From positions 832,676,160 through 832,740,159 of the forward strand of contig NC_081411.1 of assembly GCF_030272615.1 (NCBI RefSeq): a stretch of 64,000 nt of DNA, given 5' to 3'. The position numbers were made by a program, and so were the translations under genes. The notes beneath the pieces are model-generated. The model was not told the origin of the DNA and ran no database searches. It saw only the letters and a list, made by a program, of their open reading frames with translations. Shown here piece by piece: positions 10,576 through 22,107 of this stretch. Positions within the stretch are counted from its first letter, which is position 1. Every line of letters begins with the position of its first letter. This stretch comes from Cryptomeria japonica (Eukaryota; Streptophyta; Pinopsida; Cupressales; Cupressaceae).

Positions 10576-13000
10576 CAACTAACTGACCAAGTTTGTTAAT
10601 AGGTGTAGATAGATGTGCTATAAATGTTTTCGATAGTAGACCAAATAAGATATCTACTACAGTCTTAATTGTCTCTGCTTCAACCTTTTGCTATTTTAGT
10701 CTCTTCTTATGCGCTCTAGATTGCATGACACTTGCAATCTTCAAAATTTCTGATGTGCTCAAATTGTTCATATCAATAGGTCCTGAAATACTTAGAGAAT
10801 CATCATCATCCTCATCAAGTTGCTTATGCTTTCCTGGTTCAGAGGATACAACCTTAATTATTGCTTTCTCTATATTCTTCTCTGTTTCCTTTTCAGAGGA
10901 CTATGTGACAATATTTTTAGTAGGCTCCTTCTGAATTACTTGAATTACCGGTGGAGATTGGGGTTTCTCCAGTTGTTTTGTTGCCGGTGGATTTTACATT
11001 TTTAGTTGAGTTGTCGGTTGTTCAACTAAGGTAACCTGTACATCAGCATTTGCCAGAGGCTCCATATCTGGTGTAGTGTTATCTCTAGATAGGTCAACTA
11101 TGTTCTAAACATCATCAACAACATGAATAATGGAATCATCCTTTTTATTGAGAGGATAGACCTCATTAGGTTGAATAATCTCCTCTTCATCCATTTCTGG
11201 TCTATTAACATCATTAGCTATCTCTTCTTTATCCTTATTCATAGAAGAATGGATGAGTTATTCCATCTTTTTGATTCCATGAGCTATCTGATGTGTCTCG
11301 GTTTCAATAATTGCCCTTTTCCCATAAAGAAGCTTCAATATTCTTGCTTTAAAAGAAAAATGTGCTTTGTACTGATCAACTAAAGCACTAATTCTATTCG
11401 TAGATAAATTGGGAAAATATTGTACAAATATTTCATCAATAATTTCCTTTTCCAATTTTATAGCTTCCTCCCATTTATCTAAGAGAATATTATACAGAGA
11501 GATTGAAATAACCTTTTCCAGATCATGTGGAAATCTACTGTAATGACACAAATCAGTGATTACCTATTGAATCACTTGCTCTTTCTCATCTTTAGTGAAG
11601 GAATCAAAATATTCTTTGACATTCTCAAACCTATTCCTCCCTAGTGTCTTCATTGTTTTTTAAAAATGGGTATCTGGTTTGTAAGCAGCTATATAAATAG
11701 GTGTATTTGCTTTTGGCACTACCTTTACCTTCTTGGATATTCTGCATGTTGCTTTTACCTTCTTTGGTTCTTCATCAGAATTTGTTCCCTCGGACTCTGG
11801 TTGCAGAATTTGTTCCCTCGGACTTTTTATTCTTTCCTCTTGCACTTTTCACAGGTGCAGTACTGGTTTGTGTAGGTGCATCTTGGACTGCCACTATGTC
11901 CAATTTTGCCTTCTTTTTGTCTTTAGGTGATGCTAATAGGGTATTACAATAACCAACCAATAGATCATAGTTTACCTCATAACCCATGTCTTCCATTTCT
12001 TCCACTCTTGGCTCAATTGCTTGCATTAGGCAAAAATCAGTGGTAACAGTGAAGATTATATCCTTTTCAAAGTGTTTTACCACTTCTTCTAGTAGTCTCA
12101 TTCTCATACTCATTTTCTTTCGGAACTCATTAAAATACTTATTCATAGCAGCAGGAAAAGTATTCTTTACAACCTTGATGTTGTTTTCAATTTGTGCCAA
12201 GACCGGTGAGTCCTTTGACCACTCAATGTCTCCAATCCTTGGTAGAAAATTCTGAAAGTAAAAGAATAGACCAACTAATAGCTGACCAAACTTGAATTTC
12301 AAACTGCTATCCTTCTTGATAGATTGCAAATTCAAAAACAATTGTCTCCTAATAGCTTCACAAAGATCATAATTTGCATTATTCACAATCATTCTGTGAG
12401 TTGTATGAACTACTGCTGAAGGAACACTGTTAAGTCTACTAGAGTAAAATACTCGGTAGCCTATCACCATTGTTGCTAGTTTTACTGCAGGTTCTTTAAT
12501 GTTGCTAATGGAAAAAACACACCCATCAGATGTAGAACCGGTTACATTGAAGACAGTACCCTTTGAAATTTTTCTTAGCTCAAGTACTTCACTGGTTGAG
12601 AAATAGCCAGTTGCAGCCTAAATGGCTTCCTTAGTTATTGTGTGAGTTCTCTCTAAATTCATATTCTCTCCATGAACTCTACTCAAAATAATTCTGATAC
12701 TCTCATCCTCAAAATCTTCAAGAAAGTAAGCGACATTATGAAAACCTTTTTCGAAAACCCTAGAATACTTTGTCATAATCTTACCGTTCTCATCATAGAG
12801 TAATTTCAACTGTGTGTAAATGTATAGAGACCCTAAGTCTTCTAGCTTGCAGTCAATATAACCAGACAAATCACCTTTGACAAAAACACCACTTGGAACT
12901 TGTGATAATCATTATAAGACACAATCTGTTCTACCACTGTAGTTTCCATAGGCTCAGAAGTAATCACTAACCTCTCTATAGACTTTGAAGTTGATGCCAT
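10576..13000 (-). pseudogene. B2 aORF copy e, the only array copy with the C-terminal half
   Basis: It begins at ATG 13000 and runs to the B1 junction. It carries the N-terminal core, the FKFGQLLVGLFFYFQNFLP block, the Lys-rich linker and the middle helical region (EKWEEAIKLEKEIIDEIF is typical of copy e and its B1 relative). An acidic region (EDDDDSLSISGPIDMNN) follows near 10770-10830. It is damaged by a one-base loss near 12910, TAG near 12619 and several later shifts and stops. The other four copies stop at about residue 470 of this layout, so this one shows the parent gene from which the array units were copied. Function unknown. Confidence 0.75.
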
Positions 13001-13382
13001 TCCAAATGAACAAGATTCGAAGTGGTATGTTTAAAGAAATGCCTTATTTTTTGTACGTTGCCCCATTTACTGGTTGAAATGCCCAAGTGCACACCAGTTT
13101 GACTTCTGCAACATTCAATTCAGCTAAATTTCACAAATCACAAAACATTTCAATAATTTATAGCAAAACAATCTTTCTCAACTTTGCAAGCGCTTCAAAT
13201 TTCTTTCTCAAATGCGTTAGGGTAAAAATGACAAAGTAAAACTTTCTTTTATCCTTTTTACCTAATGCATTAAATGCTTGCCTGTTTAGGGTTACAAACC
13301 CTAATTTTACCGCTCAAGTGGAAAATCAGTTGATAACATGTTGACAAAAAGTTACCAAAATTTCATGTTTCAAAATTATTTT

Positions 13383-14809
13383 CCCACTATATCAATAGGT
13401 GTATTTGCCTTTGGCACTACCTTTACCTTCTTTGATATTCTGCATGTTGCTTTTACCTTCTTTGGTTCTTCATCAGAATTTGTTCCCTCAGACTCCGGTT
13501 GCAAAATTAATTTTTTGCCTCTCTTCTTTTTCTCCTTCTTAATATATACTTTGGGTTCTAGTTCCTTTTTGGTTAGGACACCCTTGGTAACCCTAGTACT
13601 CTTTGTTGCTACAGATGCTTCATCAGACTTTTTATTCTTTCCTCTTTCACTTTTCACAGGTGCAGTACTTGTTTGTGCAGGTGCATCTTGGACTGCCACA
13701 ATGTCCAATTTTGCCTTCTTTTTGTCTTTAGGTGATGGTAATAGGGTATTAGCATAACCAACCAGTAGATCATAGTTTACCTCATAACTCATGTCTTTCA
13801 TTTCTTCCCCTCTTGGCTCAATGGCTTGCATTAGACAAAAATAGTCAATGGTAATTGTGAAGATTATATCCTTTTCAAAGTGTTTTACCACTTCTTCTGG
13901 TAGTCTCATTCTCATACTCATTTTCTTTCAGAACTCGTTAAAATACTTATTCATAGCAGTAAGGAAAGTATTCTTTATAGCCTTGATGTTGTTCTTAATT
14001 TGTGTCGAGGCCGGTGAGTCCTTTGACCACTCAATGTCTCCAATCCCTGGTAGAAAGTTCTGAAAGTAAAAGAATAGACCAACTAATTGCTGACCAAACT
14101 TGAATTTCAAACTACTATCCTTCTTGATAGATTGCAAATTCGAAAATAGTTGTCTCCTGATAGCTTCACAGAGATCATAATTTGCATTATCCACAATCAT
14201 TTTGTGAGCTGTATGAACTGTTGTCGAAGGAACATTGTTAAGTCTGCTGGAGTAAAATACTCGGTAGCCTATCACCATTGCTGCTAGTTTTACTGCAGGT
14301 TTTTTAATGTTGTTAACGAAAAAAACACGCCCATCAGATGTAGAACCAGTTAAATTGAAGATAGTACCGTTTGAAATTTTTCTTAGCTCAAGTACTTCAC
14401 CGGTTGAGAAATAGCCAGTCACAGCCTGAATGGCTTCCTTAGTTATTGTGTGAGTTCTCTCTAAATACATATTCTCTCCATGAACTCTACTCAAAATAAT
14501 TCTGATATTCTCATCCTCGAAATCTTCAAGAAAGTAAGCAGCATTATGAAAACCTTTTTCAAAAACCCTAGCATACTTTGTCTTAATCTTACCATTCTCA
14601 TCATAGAGTAATTTCAACTGTGTGTAAATGTATAGAGACCCTAAGTCTTCTAGATTGCAGTCAATATAACTAGACCAATCACGTTTGACCAAAACACCAC
14701 TCAGAACTTGTGATAATGCATTATAAGACATAATTTGATTTGTCACTATAGTTTCCATAGGCAAAGAAGTAATCATTAACATCTTTACAGACTTTGAAGT
14801 TGATGCCAT
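13383..14809 (-). pseudogene. B2 aORF array copy d (longest open N-terminal half)
   Basis: ATG at 14809 opens a 293-codon frame (MASTSKSVKMLMITSLPMET) that ends at TGA near 13928, where other copies have CGA. It then continues as a second frame from ATG 13921 to the array junction. It is the only copy that keeps CAG near 14428, where the other four have TAG. Key blocks are SSYIDCNLEDLGSLYIYTQL, NIRIILSRVHGENMYLERTH, ITKEAIQAVTGYFSTGEV and KFKFGQQLVGLFFYFQNF. The second part holds the Lys-rich linker with bipartite NLS-like runs (KKRGKKLIL, RISKKVKVVPK). One extra codon appears near 13840. Function unknown. Confidence 0.8.
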
Positions 14810-15192
14810 TCTAGATGAACAAGATTCGAAGTGGTATGTTTAAATAAATGCCTTATTTCACGTACATTGCCCCGTTTACCGGTTGAAATGCCCAAATGCA
14901 CACCAGTTCGACCTTCAAAAACCTTCAATTCAGCTAAATTTCATAAATTACGAAACAATTCGACAATTTATAGCAAAACAATCTTTCTCAGCTTTGTAAG
15001 CGCTTCAAATTTCTTTCTCAAATGGGTTAGGGTAAAAATGACAAAGTAAAGCTTTCTCTTATCCTTTTTACCTACTACATTAAATGCTTGCCTGTTTAGG
15101 GTTACAGACCCTAATTTTACCACTCAAGTGGAAAATCGGTTGATAACATGTTGACAAAAAGTTACCAAAATTTCATGTTTCAAAATTTGTTT

Positions 15193-16716
15193 CTAGCTAT
15201 ATCAATAGGTGTAGTTTCCTTTGGCACTACCTTTAGCTTCTTGGATATTCTGCATGTTGCTTTTACCTTCTTTGGTTCTTCATCAGAATTTGTTCCCTCA
15301 GACTCTGGTTGCAAAATTAATTTTTTGCCTCTCTTCTTTGTCTCCTTCTTAATATATACTTTGGGTTCCGGTTCCTTTTTGGTTAGGACAATCCTGGTAA
15401 CCCTAGTACTCTTTGTTGTTGGAGATGCTTCATCAAAAAATTTATTCTTTCCTCTTGCACTTTTAACAGGTGCAGAACTGGTTTGTGCAGGTGCATCTTC
15501 GATTGCCACAATGTCCAATTTTGCCTTCTTTTTGTCTTTAGGTGATACTAATAGGGTATTAGCATAACCAACCAGTATATCATAGTTTACCTCATAGCTC
15601 ATGTCTTCCATTTTTTCCTCTCTTGGCTCAATTGCTTGCATTAGGCAAAAATCAGTGGTAACAGTGAAGATTATATCCTTTTCAAAGTGTTTACCACTTC
15701 TTCTGGTAGTCTCATTCTCATACACATTTTCTTTCAGAACTCTTTAAAATACTTATTCATGGCAGCAAGGAAAGTATTCTTTATAGCCTTAAAGTTGTTC
15801 TTAATTTGTGACGAGACCGGTGAGTCCTATGACCACTTAATGTCTCGAATCCCTGGTAGAAAGTTCAGAAAGTAAAAGAATAGACCAGCTAATAGCTGAC
15901 CAAACTTGAATTTCAAACTGCTATCCTTCTTGATAGATTGAAAATTCAAAAACAATTGTCTCTTGATAGCTTCACAGAGAACATAATTTGCATTATCCAC
16001 AATCATTCTGTGAGTTGTATGAACTGTTGCCGAAGGAACACTGTTAAGTCTACTGGAGTAAAATACTCAGTAGCCTATTACCATTGCTGCTAGTTTTACT
16101 ACAGGTTCTTTAATGTTGTTAATGGAAAAAACATGCCCATCATATGTAGAACCGGTTAAATTGAAGACAATACCCTTTGAAATTTTTCTTAGTTCAAGTA
16201 CTTCACCAGTTGAGAAATAGCCAGTCGCAGCCTAAATGGCTTCCTTAGTTATTGTGTTAGTTCTCTCTAAATACATATTCTCTCCATGAACTCTACTCAA
16301 AATAATTTTGATATTCTCATCCTTGAAATCTTCAAGAAAGTAAGCAACATTATGAAAACCTTTTTCAAAAACCCTAGCATACTTTGTCTTAATCTTACCA
16401 AAATAATTCTGATATTCTCATCCTTGAAATCTTCAAGAAAGTAAGCGGCATTATGAAAACCTTTTTCAAAAACCCTAGCATACTTTGTCTTAATCTTACC
16501 ATTCTCATCACAGAGTAATTTCAACTGTGTGTAAATGTATAGAGGCCCTAAGTCTTCTAGCTTGCAGTCAATATAACTAGACAAATCACCTTTGACCAAA
16601 ACACCACTTAGAACTTGTGATAATGCATTATAAGACACAATTTGTTCTGCCACCAGAGTTTCCATAGGCTCAGAAGTAATCATTAAACTCTCTATAGACT
16701 TTGAAGTTGATGCCAT
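15193..16716 (-). pseudogene. B2 aORF array copy c, with 101-bp internal duplication
   Basis: ATG at 16716 opens the usual MASTSKS start. A 101-bp segment (16299-16399) is repeated at 16400-16500, so FEKGFHNAAYFLEDF is encoded twice and the frame is lost. The right-hand copy matches array copy a (AGTAAGCGGCATT, CATCACAGAG) better than the left-hand one, which suggests the copy is a mosaic. Other damage includes TAG near 16233, TGA near 15733 and a one-base loss near 15692. Confidence 0.8.
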
Positions 16717-17099
16717 TCCAGATGAACAAGATTTGAAGTGGTATGTTTATAGAAATGCCTTATTTCGCATACTTTGGCTTGTTTACTGGTTGAAATGCCC
16801 AAGTGCACACTAGTTCAGCCTTTTGCAACCTTCAATTCAGCTAAATTTCACAAATCACGAAACAATTCGACAATTTATAGCAAAACAATCTTTCTCAGCT
16901 TTGCAAGCGCTTCAAATTTCTTTCTCGAATGCGTTAGGGTAAAAATGACAAAGTAAAACTTGCTTTTATCCTTTTTACCTAATGCATTAAATGCTTGCCT
17001 GTTTAGGGTTACAAACTCTAATTTTACCACTCAAGTGGAAAATCGGTTGATAACATGTGGATAAAAAGTTACCAAAATTTCATGTTTCAAAATTCTTTT

Positions 17100-18523
17100 C
17101 CCACTATATCAATAGGTGTAGTTACCTTTGGCACTACCTTTACCTTCTTGGATATTCTGCATGTTTCTTTTACCTTCTTTGGTTCTTCATCAGAATTTGT
17201 TCCCTCAGACTCTAGTTGCAAAATTAATTTTTTGCCTCTCTTCTTTGTCTCCTTCTTAATATATACTTTGGGTTCTGGTTCCTTTTTGGTTAGGACACCC
17301 TTGGTAACCCTAGTACTCTTTGTTGTTGGAGATGCTTCGTCAGACTTTTTATTCTTTCCTCTTGCACTTTTCACAGGTGCAGTACTGGTTTGTGCAGGTG
17401 CATCTTGGACTACCACAATGTCCAATTTTGCCTTCTTTTTGTCTTTAGGTGATGGTAATAGGGTATTAGCATAACGAACCAGTAGATCATAGTTTACCTC
17501 ATAACTCATGTCTTCCATTTCTTCCCCTCTTGGCTCAATCACTTGCATTAGGCAAAAATCAGTGGTAACAGTGAAGATTATATCCTTTTCAAAGTGTTTT
17601 ACCACTTTTTCTGGTAGTCTCATTCTCATACTCATTTTCTTTTGGAATTCGTTAAAATACTTATTCATAGCAGCAGGGAAAGTATTCTTTATAGCCTTGA
17701 TCTTGTTCTTAATTTGTGTTGAGACTGGTGAGTCCTTTGACCACTCAATTCCTTTAATCCCTTGTAGAAAGTTCTGAAAGTAAAAGATTAGACCAACTAA
17801 TAGCTGACCAAACTTGAATTTTAAACTGCTATCCTTCTTGATAGATTACAAATTAAAAAGCAAATGTCTCCTAATAGCTTCACAGAGATCATAATTTGCA
17901 TTATCCACAATCATTCTGTGAGTTGTATGAACTGTTATCGAAGGAACACTGTTAAGTCTACTGGAGTAAAATACTCGGTAGCCTATCACCATTGCTGCTA
18001 GTTTTACTGCAGGTTCTTTAATGTTATTAACGGAAAAAACACGCCCATCAGATGTAGAACCGGTTAAATTGAAGACAGTACCCTTTGAAATTTTTCTTAG
18101 CTCAAGTACTTCATCAGTTGAAAAATAGTCAGTTGCAGCCTAAATGGCTTCCTTATTTATTGTGTGAGTTCTCTCTAAATACATATTCTCTCCATGAACT
18201 CTACTCAAAATAATTTTGATATTCTCATCCTTGAAATCTTCAAGAAAGTAAGAGGCATTATGAAAACCTTTTTCGAAAACCCTAGCATACTTTGTCTTAA
18301 TCTTACCGTTCTCATCAAAGAGTAATTTCAACTGTGTGTAAATGTATAGAGACCCTAAGTCTTCTAGCTTGTAGTCAATATAACTAGACAAATCACCTTT
18401 GACCAAAACACCACTCGGAACTTGTGATAATGCATTATAAGACACAATTTGTTCTGCCACTACAGTTTCCATAGGCAAAGAAGTAATCATTAACCTCTCT
18501 ACAAACTTTGAAGTTGATGTCAT
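17100..18523 (-). pseudogene. B2 aORF array copy b
   Basis: ATG at 18523 (MTSTSKFVERLMITSLPMET) opens 127 codons to the shared TAG near 18141. After further small defects (TAA near 17850), a 193-codon frame runs from 17668 to the array junction. It covers SMRMRLPEKVV, the DLLVRYANTLLPSPKDKKKA block and the Lys-rich linker. The coding potential after each stop is well kept. Confidence 0.8.
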
Positions 18524-18907
18524 TCCAGATGAACAAGATTCAAAGTGGTATGTTTAAATAAATTCCTTATTTCACGTACAATTCCCTGTTTACCGGTTGA
18601 AATGCCCAAGTGCACACTAGTTCGACCTTCTGCAACCTTCAATTCAACTAAATTTCACAAATCACGAAACAATTCGACAATTTATAGAAAACACAATCTT
18701 TCTCAACTTTGCAAGCACTTCAAATTTCTTTCTCTAATGCATTAGGGTAAAAATGACAAAGTAAAACTTGCTTTTATCCTTTTTACCTACTGCATTAAAT
18801 GCTTGCCTGTTTAGGGTTACAAACCCTAATTTTACCACTCAAGTGGAAAATCGGTTGATAACATGTTGACAAAAAGTTACCAAAATTTCATGTTTCAAAA
18901 TTCTTTT

Positions 18908-20328
18908 CCCGCTATATCAATAGGTGTAGTTGCTTTTGGCACTACCTTTACCTTCTTGGATATTCTGCATGTTGCTTTTACCTTCTTTGGTTCTTCATCA
19001 GAATTTGTTCCCTCAGACTCTGATTGCAAAATTAATTTTTTGCCTCTCTTCTTTGTCTCCTTCTTAATATATACTTTGGGTTCCGGTTCCTTTTTGGTTA
19101 GGACACTCTTGGTAACCCTAGTACTCTTTGTTGCTGGAGATGCTTCATCAAACTTTTTATTCTTTCCTCTTGCACTTTTAACAGGTGCAGTACTGGTTTG
19201 TGCAGGTACATCTTGGACTGCCACAATGTCTAATTTTGCATTCTTTTTGTCTTTAGGTGATGCTAATAGGGTATTAGCATAACCAACCAGTAGATCATAG
19301 TTTACCTCATAACTCATGTCTTCCATTTCTTCCTCTCTTGGCTCAATTGCTTGCATTAGGCAAAAATCAATGGTAACAGTGAAGATTATATCCTTTTCAA
19401 AGTGTTTTACCACTTCTTCTGGTAGTGTCATTCTCATACTCATTTTCTTTCGAAACTCATTAAAATACTTATTCATGGCAGGAGGGAAAGTATTCTTTAT
19501 AGCCTTGATGTTGTTCTTAATTTGTGCCGAGATCGGTGAGTCCTTTGACCACTCAATTTCTCCAATCCCTGGTAGAAAGTTCTGAAATTAAAAGAATATA
19601 CCAACTAATAGCTGACCAAACTTGAATTTCAAATTGCTATCCTTCTTGATAGATTGCAAATTCAAAAACAATTGTCTCCTGATAGCTTCACAGAGATCAT
19701 AATCTGCATTATCCACAATCATTCTGTGAGTTGTATAAATTGCTGCCGAAAGAACACTATTAAGTCTACTGGAGTAAAATACTTGGTAGCCTGTCACCAT
19801 TGCTGCTAGTTTTACTACAGGTTCTTTAATGTTAATGGAAAAAACACGCCCATCAGATGTAGAACCGATTAAATTTAAGACAATACCCTTTGAAATTTTT
19901 CTTAGTTCAAGTACTTCACTGGTTGAGAAATAGCCAGTCGCAGCCTAAATGGCTTCCTTAGTTATTGTGTGAGTTCTCTCTAAATACATATTCTCTCCAT
20001 GAACTCTACTGAAAATAATTCTGATATTCTCATCCTTGAAATCTTCAAGAAAGTAAGCGGCATTATGAAAACCTTTTTCAAAAACCCTAGCATACTTTGT
20101 CTTAATCTTACCATTCTCATCACAGAGTAATTTCAATTGTGTGTAAATGTATAGAGACCCTAAGTCTTCTAGCTTGCAGTCAATATAACTAGACAAATCA
20201 CCTTTGACCAAACCACCACTCAGAACTTGTGATAATGCATTATAAGACACAATTTGTTCTGCCACTACAGTTTCCATAGGCTCAGAAGTAATCATTAACC
20301 TCTCTATAGACTTTGAAGTTGATGCCAG
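18908..20328 (-). pseudogene. B2 aORF array copy a, nearest to gag, start codon lost
   Basis: The conserved ATG position (20328) reads CTG here; the next in-frame Met is at 20295 (MITSEPMETVV). The frame meets the shared TAG near 19946. Later sections are open from 19800 to 19588 and from 19476 to the junction at 18908. A three-base loss lies near 19835. Coming first after gag, this copy preserves the original gag-to-aORF order. Confidence 0.8.
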
Positions 20329-20711
20329 TCCAGATGAACAAGATTCGAAGTGGTATGTTTAAAGAAATGCCTTATTTCACGTACGTTACCCCATTTACCG
20401 ATTGAAATGCCCAAGTGCACACCATTTCGACCTTCTACAACCTTCAATTTAGCTAAATTTCACAAATCATGAAACAATTCGACAATTTATAGCAAAACAA
20501 TCTTTCTCAGCTTTGCAAGCGCTTCAAATTTCTTTCTCGAATGCGTTAGGGTAAAAATGACAAAGTAAAACTCGCTTTTATCCTTTTTACCTACTACATT
20601 AAATCCTTGCCCGTTTAGGGTTACAAACCCTAATTTTACCGCTCAAGTGGAAAATCGGTTGATAACATGTTGACAAAAAGTTACCAAAATTTCATGTTTC
20701 AAAATTCTTTT
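20329..20711 (-). promoter_or_regulatory. aORF upstream spacer, promoter-like, repeated in front of all five copies
   Basis: TATAAAT lies 157 bases before the ATG in four copies and 156 bases before it in copy e (20485-20491, 18680-18686, 16873-16879, 14966-14972, 13156-13162). About 125 bases further upstream is an inverted telo-box (TTTAGGGTTACAAACCCTAA, plus-strand reading) at 20614-20633, 18810-18829 and 13285-13304, with one mismatch at 17002-17021 and at 15095-15114. Telo-boxes (AAACCCTAA) are known plant promoter elements. That this spacer drives the aORF separately from the LTR is an inference. Confidence 0.5.
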
Positions 20712-20805
20712 CCAACTCATTTTTCTCAAGGGGTCTGGAGGTATTTTAACCATTAAGCTCCCCTTAGCCATATAAAAAGGCTTAAGTCACTAGTGCAGGG
20801 TTCTC

Positions 20806-22045
20806 TTAAGTGGGCGAAGGAATAGTTTCTTCTCCAGGTGAGTCATCACTTTTCTTCTTCCAAATACAATTCATTTCCGCTCTGGTTTCTTCAATATTAA
20901 CTTTTTTCTTTCCCTTCTGATCTTTAGAAGAGTTGACCGGTTTGGTGTTTCTGGATCTACAAAAAAATTCTAAATGCCCTAGTTTGTTATAGTGATAACA
21001 TGACATACCAGATGATCTCCAAGGTCCTGCATTTCCTCTTCCTGTTCTTCTTATGCAGTTCATAGCCACATGACCAAAGTTATTACAGAAGGTACAAATA
21101 ACATTTGTTAATTTTTCCATCTCGAATGGACTAAACCGGTTGCCATAAGATCTTTTCTAGTTCAAGTTTACCTAGTTATCAAAGTTCCTTATCCGGTCAC
21201 CATTTGGTCTTGGATTCATGTGTGGTACATGATTGTTTGCTCCATATCTACACTCAACAGATCTATGTCCATACATTCCACATGTGAAGCAATGACCTTC
21301 AAATTTCTTGGACACATACCTAGCATTAGTATTGTAAGTTGCATTTCTATTAGGTTTGTCTCTACAAACATTTGTAGTGTGACTAGGTTTATGGCAAACA
21401 AAACAAATAGGTTTAAAGACCTTCTTATTGGTAGGATTGTTGATCTTAGGAGTAGATTTGTTCTTAAGATTGTTTCTCTTTGTACTAGAGGATGCACCTT
21501 TTTCAGTTGTGTGAAAACCAAGTCCATAGATATCACCCTTCATTCTTTGTGATTGAATTTGTTCTTCCAGCGTGGTAGAACTCTTGATGAACTTCTCCAA
21601 TTTCTCATTGGCTTCAGTAAGTTGTTTTGTGAGATCTTCATTGTGCTTTGACAGGTTCTCTTTTAGAGATGATGCAAGTTCAAGATCTAGCTATAGGTTC
21701 TCCTTCTCTTCTTTTTCAACAATCAAATGCTCATGCATAGTGGCATTTTCCCGCTTGATCTTGACAATCTCTTGTTCTAGCTTCTAGTTCCTAACTCATG
21801 TAGATAGTAAGACCTTCTAGCTCTCTCCTCAGATTTAGCATCTCACCGTTTAACTTTTCAACTTCCTCTACTAAAGAATCAATATTGGCTTCATCTGAAG
21901 AACTATTATTAGATATCTCTAATAGTTGTTCGGTTAGCTCTCTCCTTTTGACTTGAGAAGCTTTTAGTTTGACCCATAGGTTTTCAAGCTCATTTCTATT
22001 GGCTTCTAGTTCTCTAGCCATCTCAAAGTAGCTCATGTCCCCCAT
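20806..22045 (-). pseudogene. B2 gag-like protein: coiled coil plus CCHC zinc knuckles, broken
   Basis: ATG at 22045 in an excellent context (ACCACCATGG) lies 49 bases after the primer site. The first part is a long coiled coil (MARELEANRNELENLWVKL...LVEEVEKLNGEMLNLRREL). After a TAG at 21791-21793 and a frame change, the coiled coil goes on and leads into basic CCHC knuckles: CFVCHKPSHTTNVC, CFTCGMYGHRSVEC, CTFCNNFGHVAMNC, and CYHYNKLGHLEFFC, in which the second Cys is Tyr. It ends near 20806. The product would bind and package RNA. It lacks the UBN2 gag domain seen in elements A and C, and no pol follows. Confidence 0.78.
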
Positions 22046-22093
22046 GGTGGTTTCAAGGCTCCCTTCTAAGCTATTAGGCTTCAAAGAAGTTAG

Positions 22094-22105
22094 GCTCTGA
22101 TACCA
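22094..22105 (-). other. Primer-binding site of B2
   Basis: TGGTATCAGAGC on the minus strand lies two bases after the LTR end, the same geometry as in element A. Confidence 0.88.
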
Positions 22106-22107
22106 AT

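Larger units (their letters stand above)
13383..20711 (-). repeat. Tandem array of four 1.8-kb units in B2, plus terminal copy e
   Basis: The landmark CATGTTTCAAAATT recurs with its C at 13371, 15181, 17088, 18896 and 20700, giving periods of 1810, 1907, 1808 and 1804 bp. Each unit holds about 375 bp of spacer and the first 1.43 kb of the aORF. The odd 1907-bp unit contains a 101-bp internal duplication. Junctions fall at the same place each time (TTTTCCCACTATATCAATAG and variants), joining truncated coding sequence to the spacer of the next copy. This fits repeated unequal exchange or template slippage. Confidence 0.92.

Noticed and set aside
11666-19585. Many plus-strand open frames across the array (Phe/Ser/Leu-rich)
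   Set aside because: Shadows of the Lys/Glu-rich minus-strand aORF copies; they repeat with the array and carry no motif.
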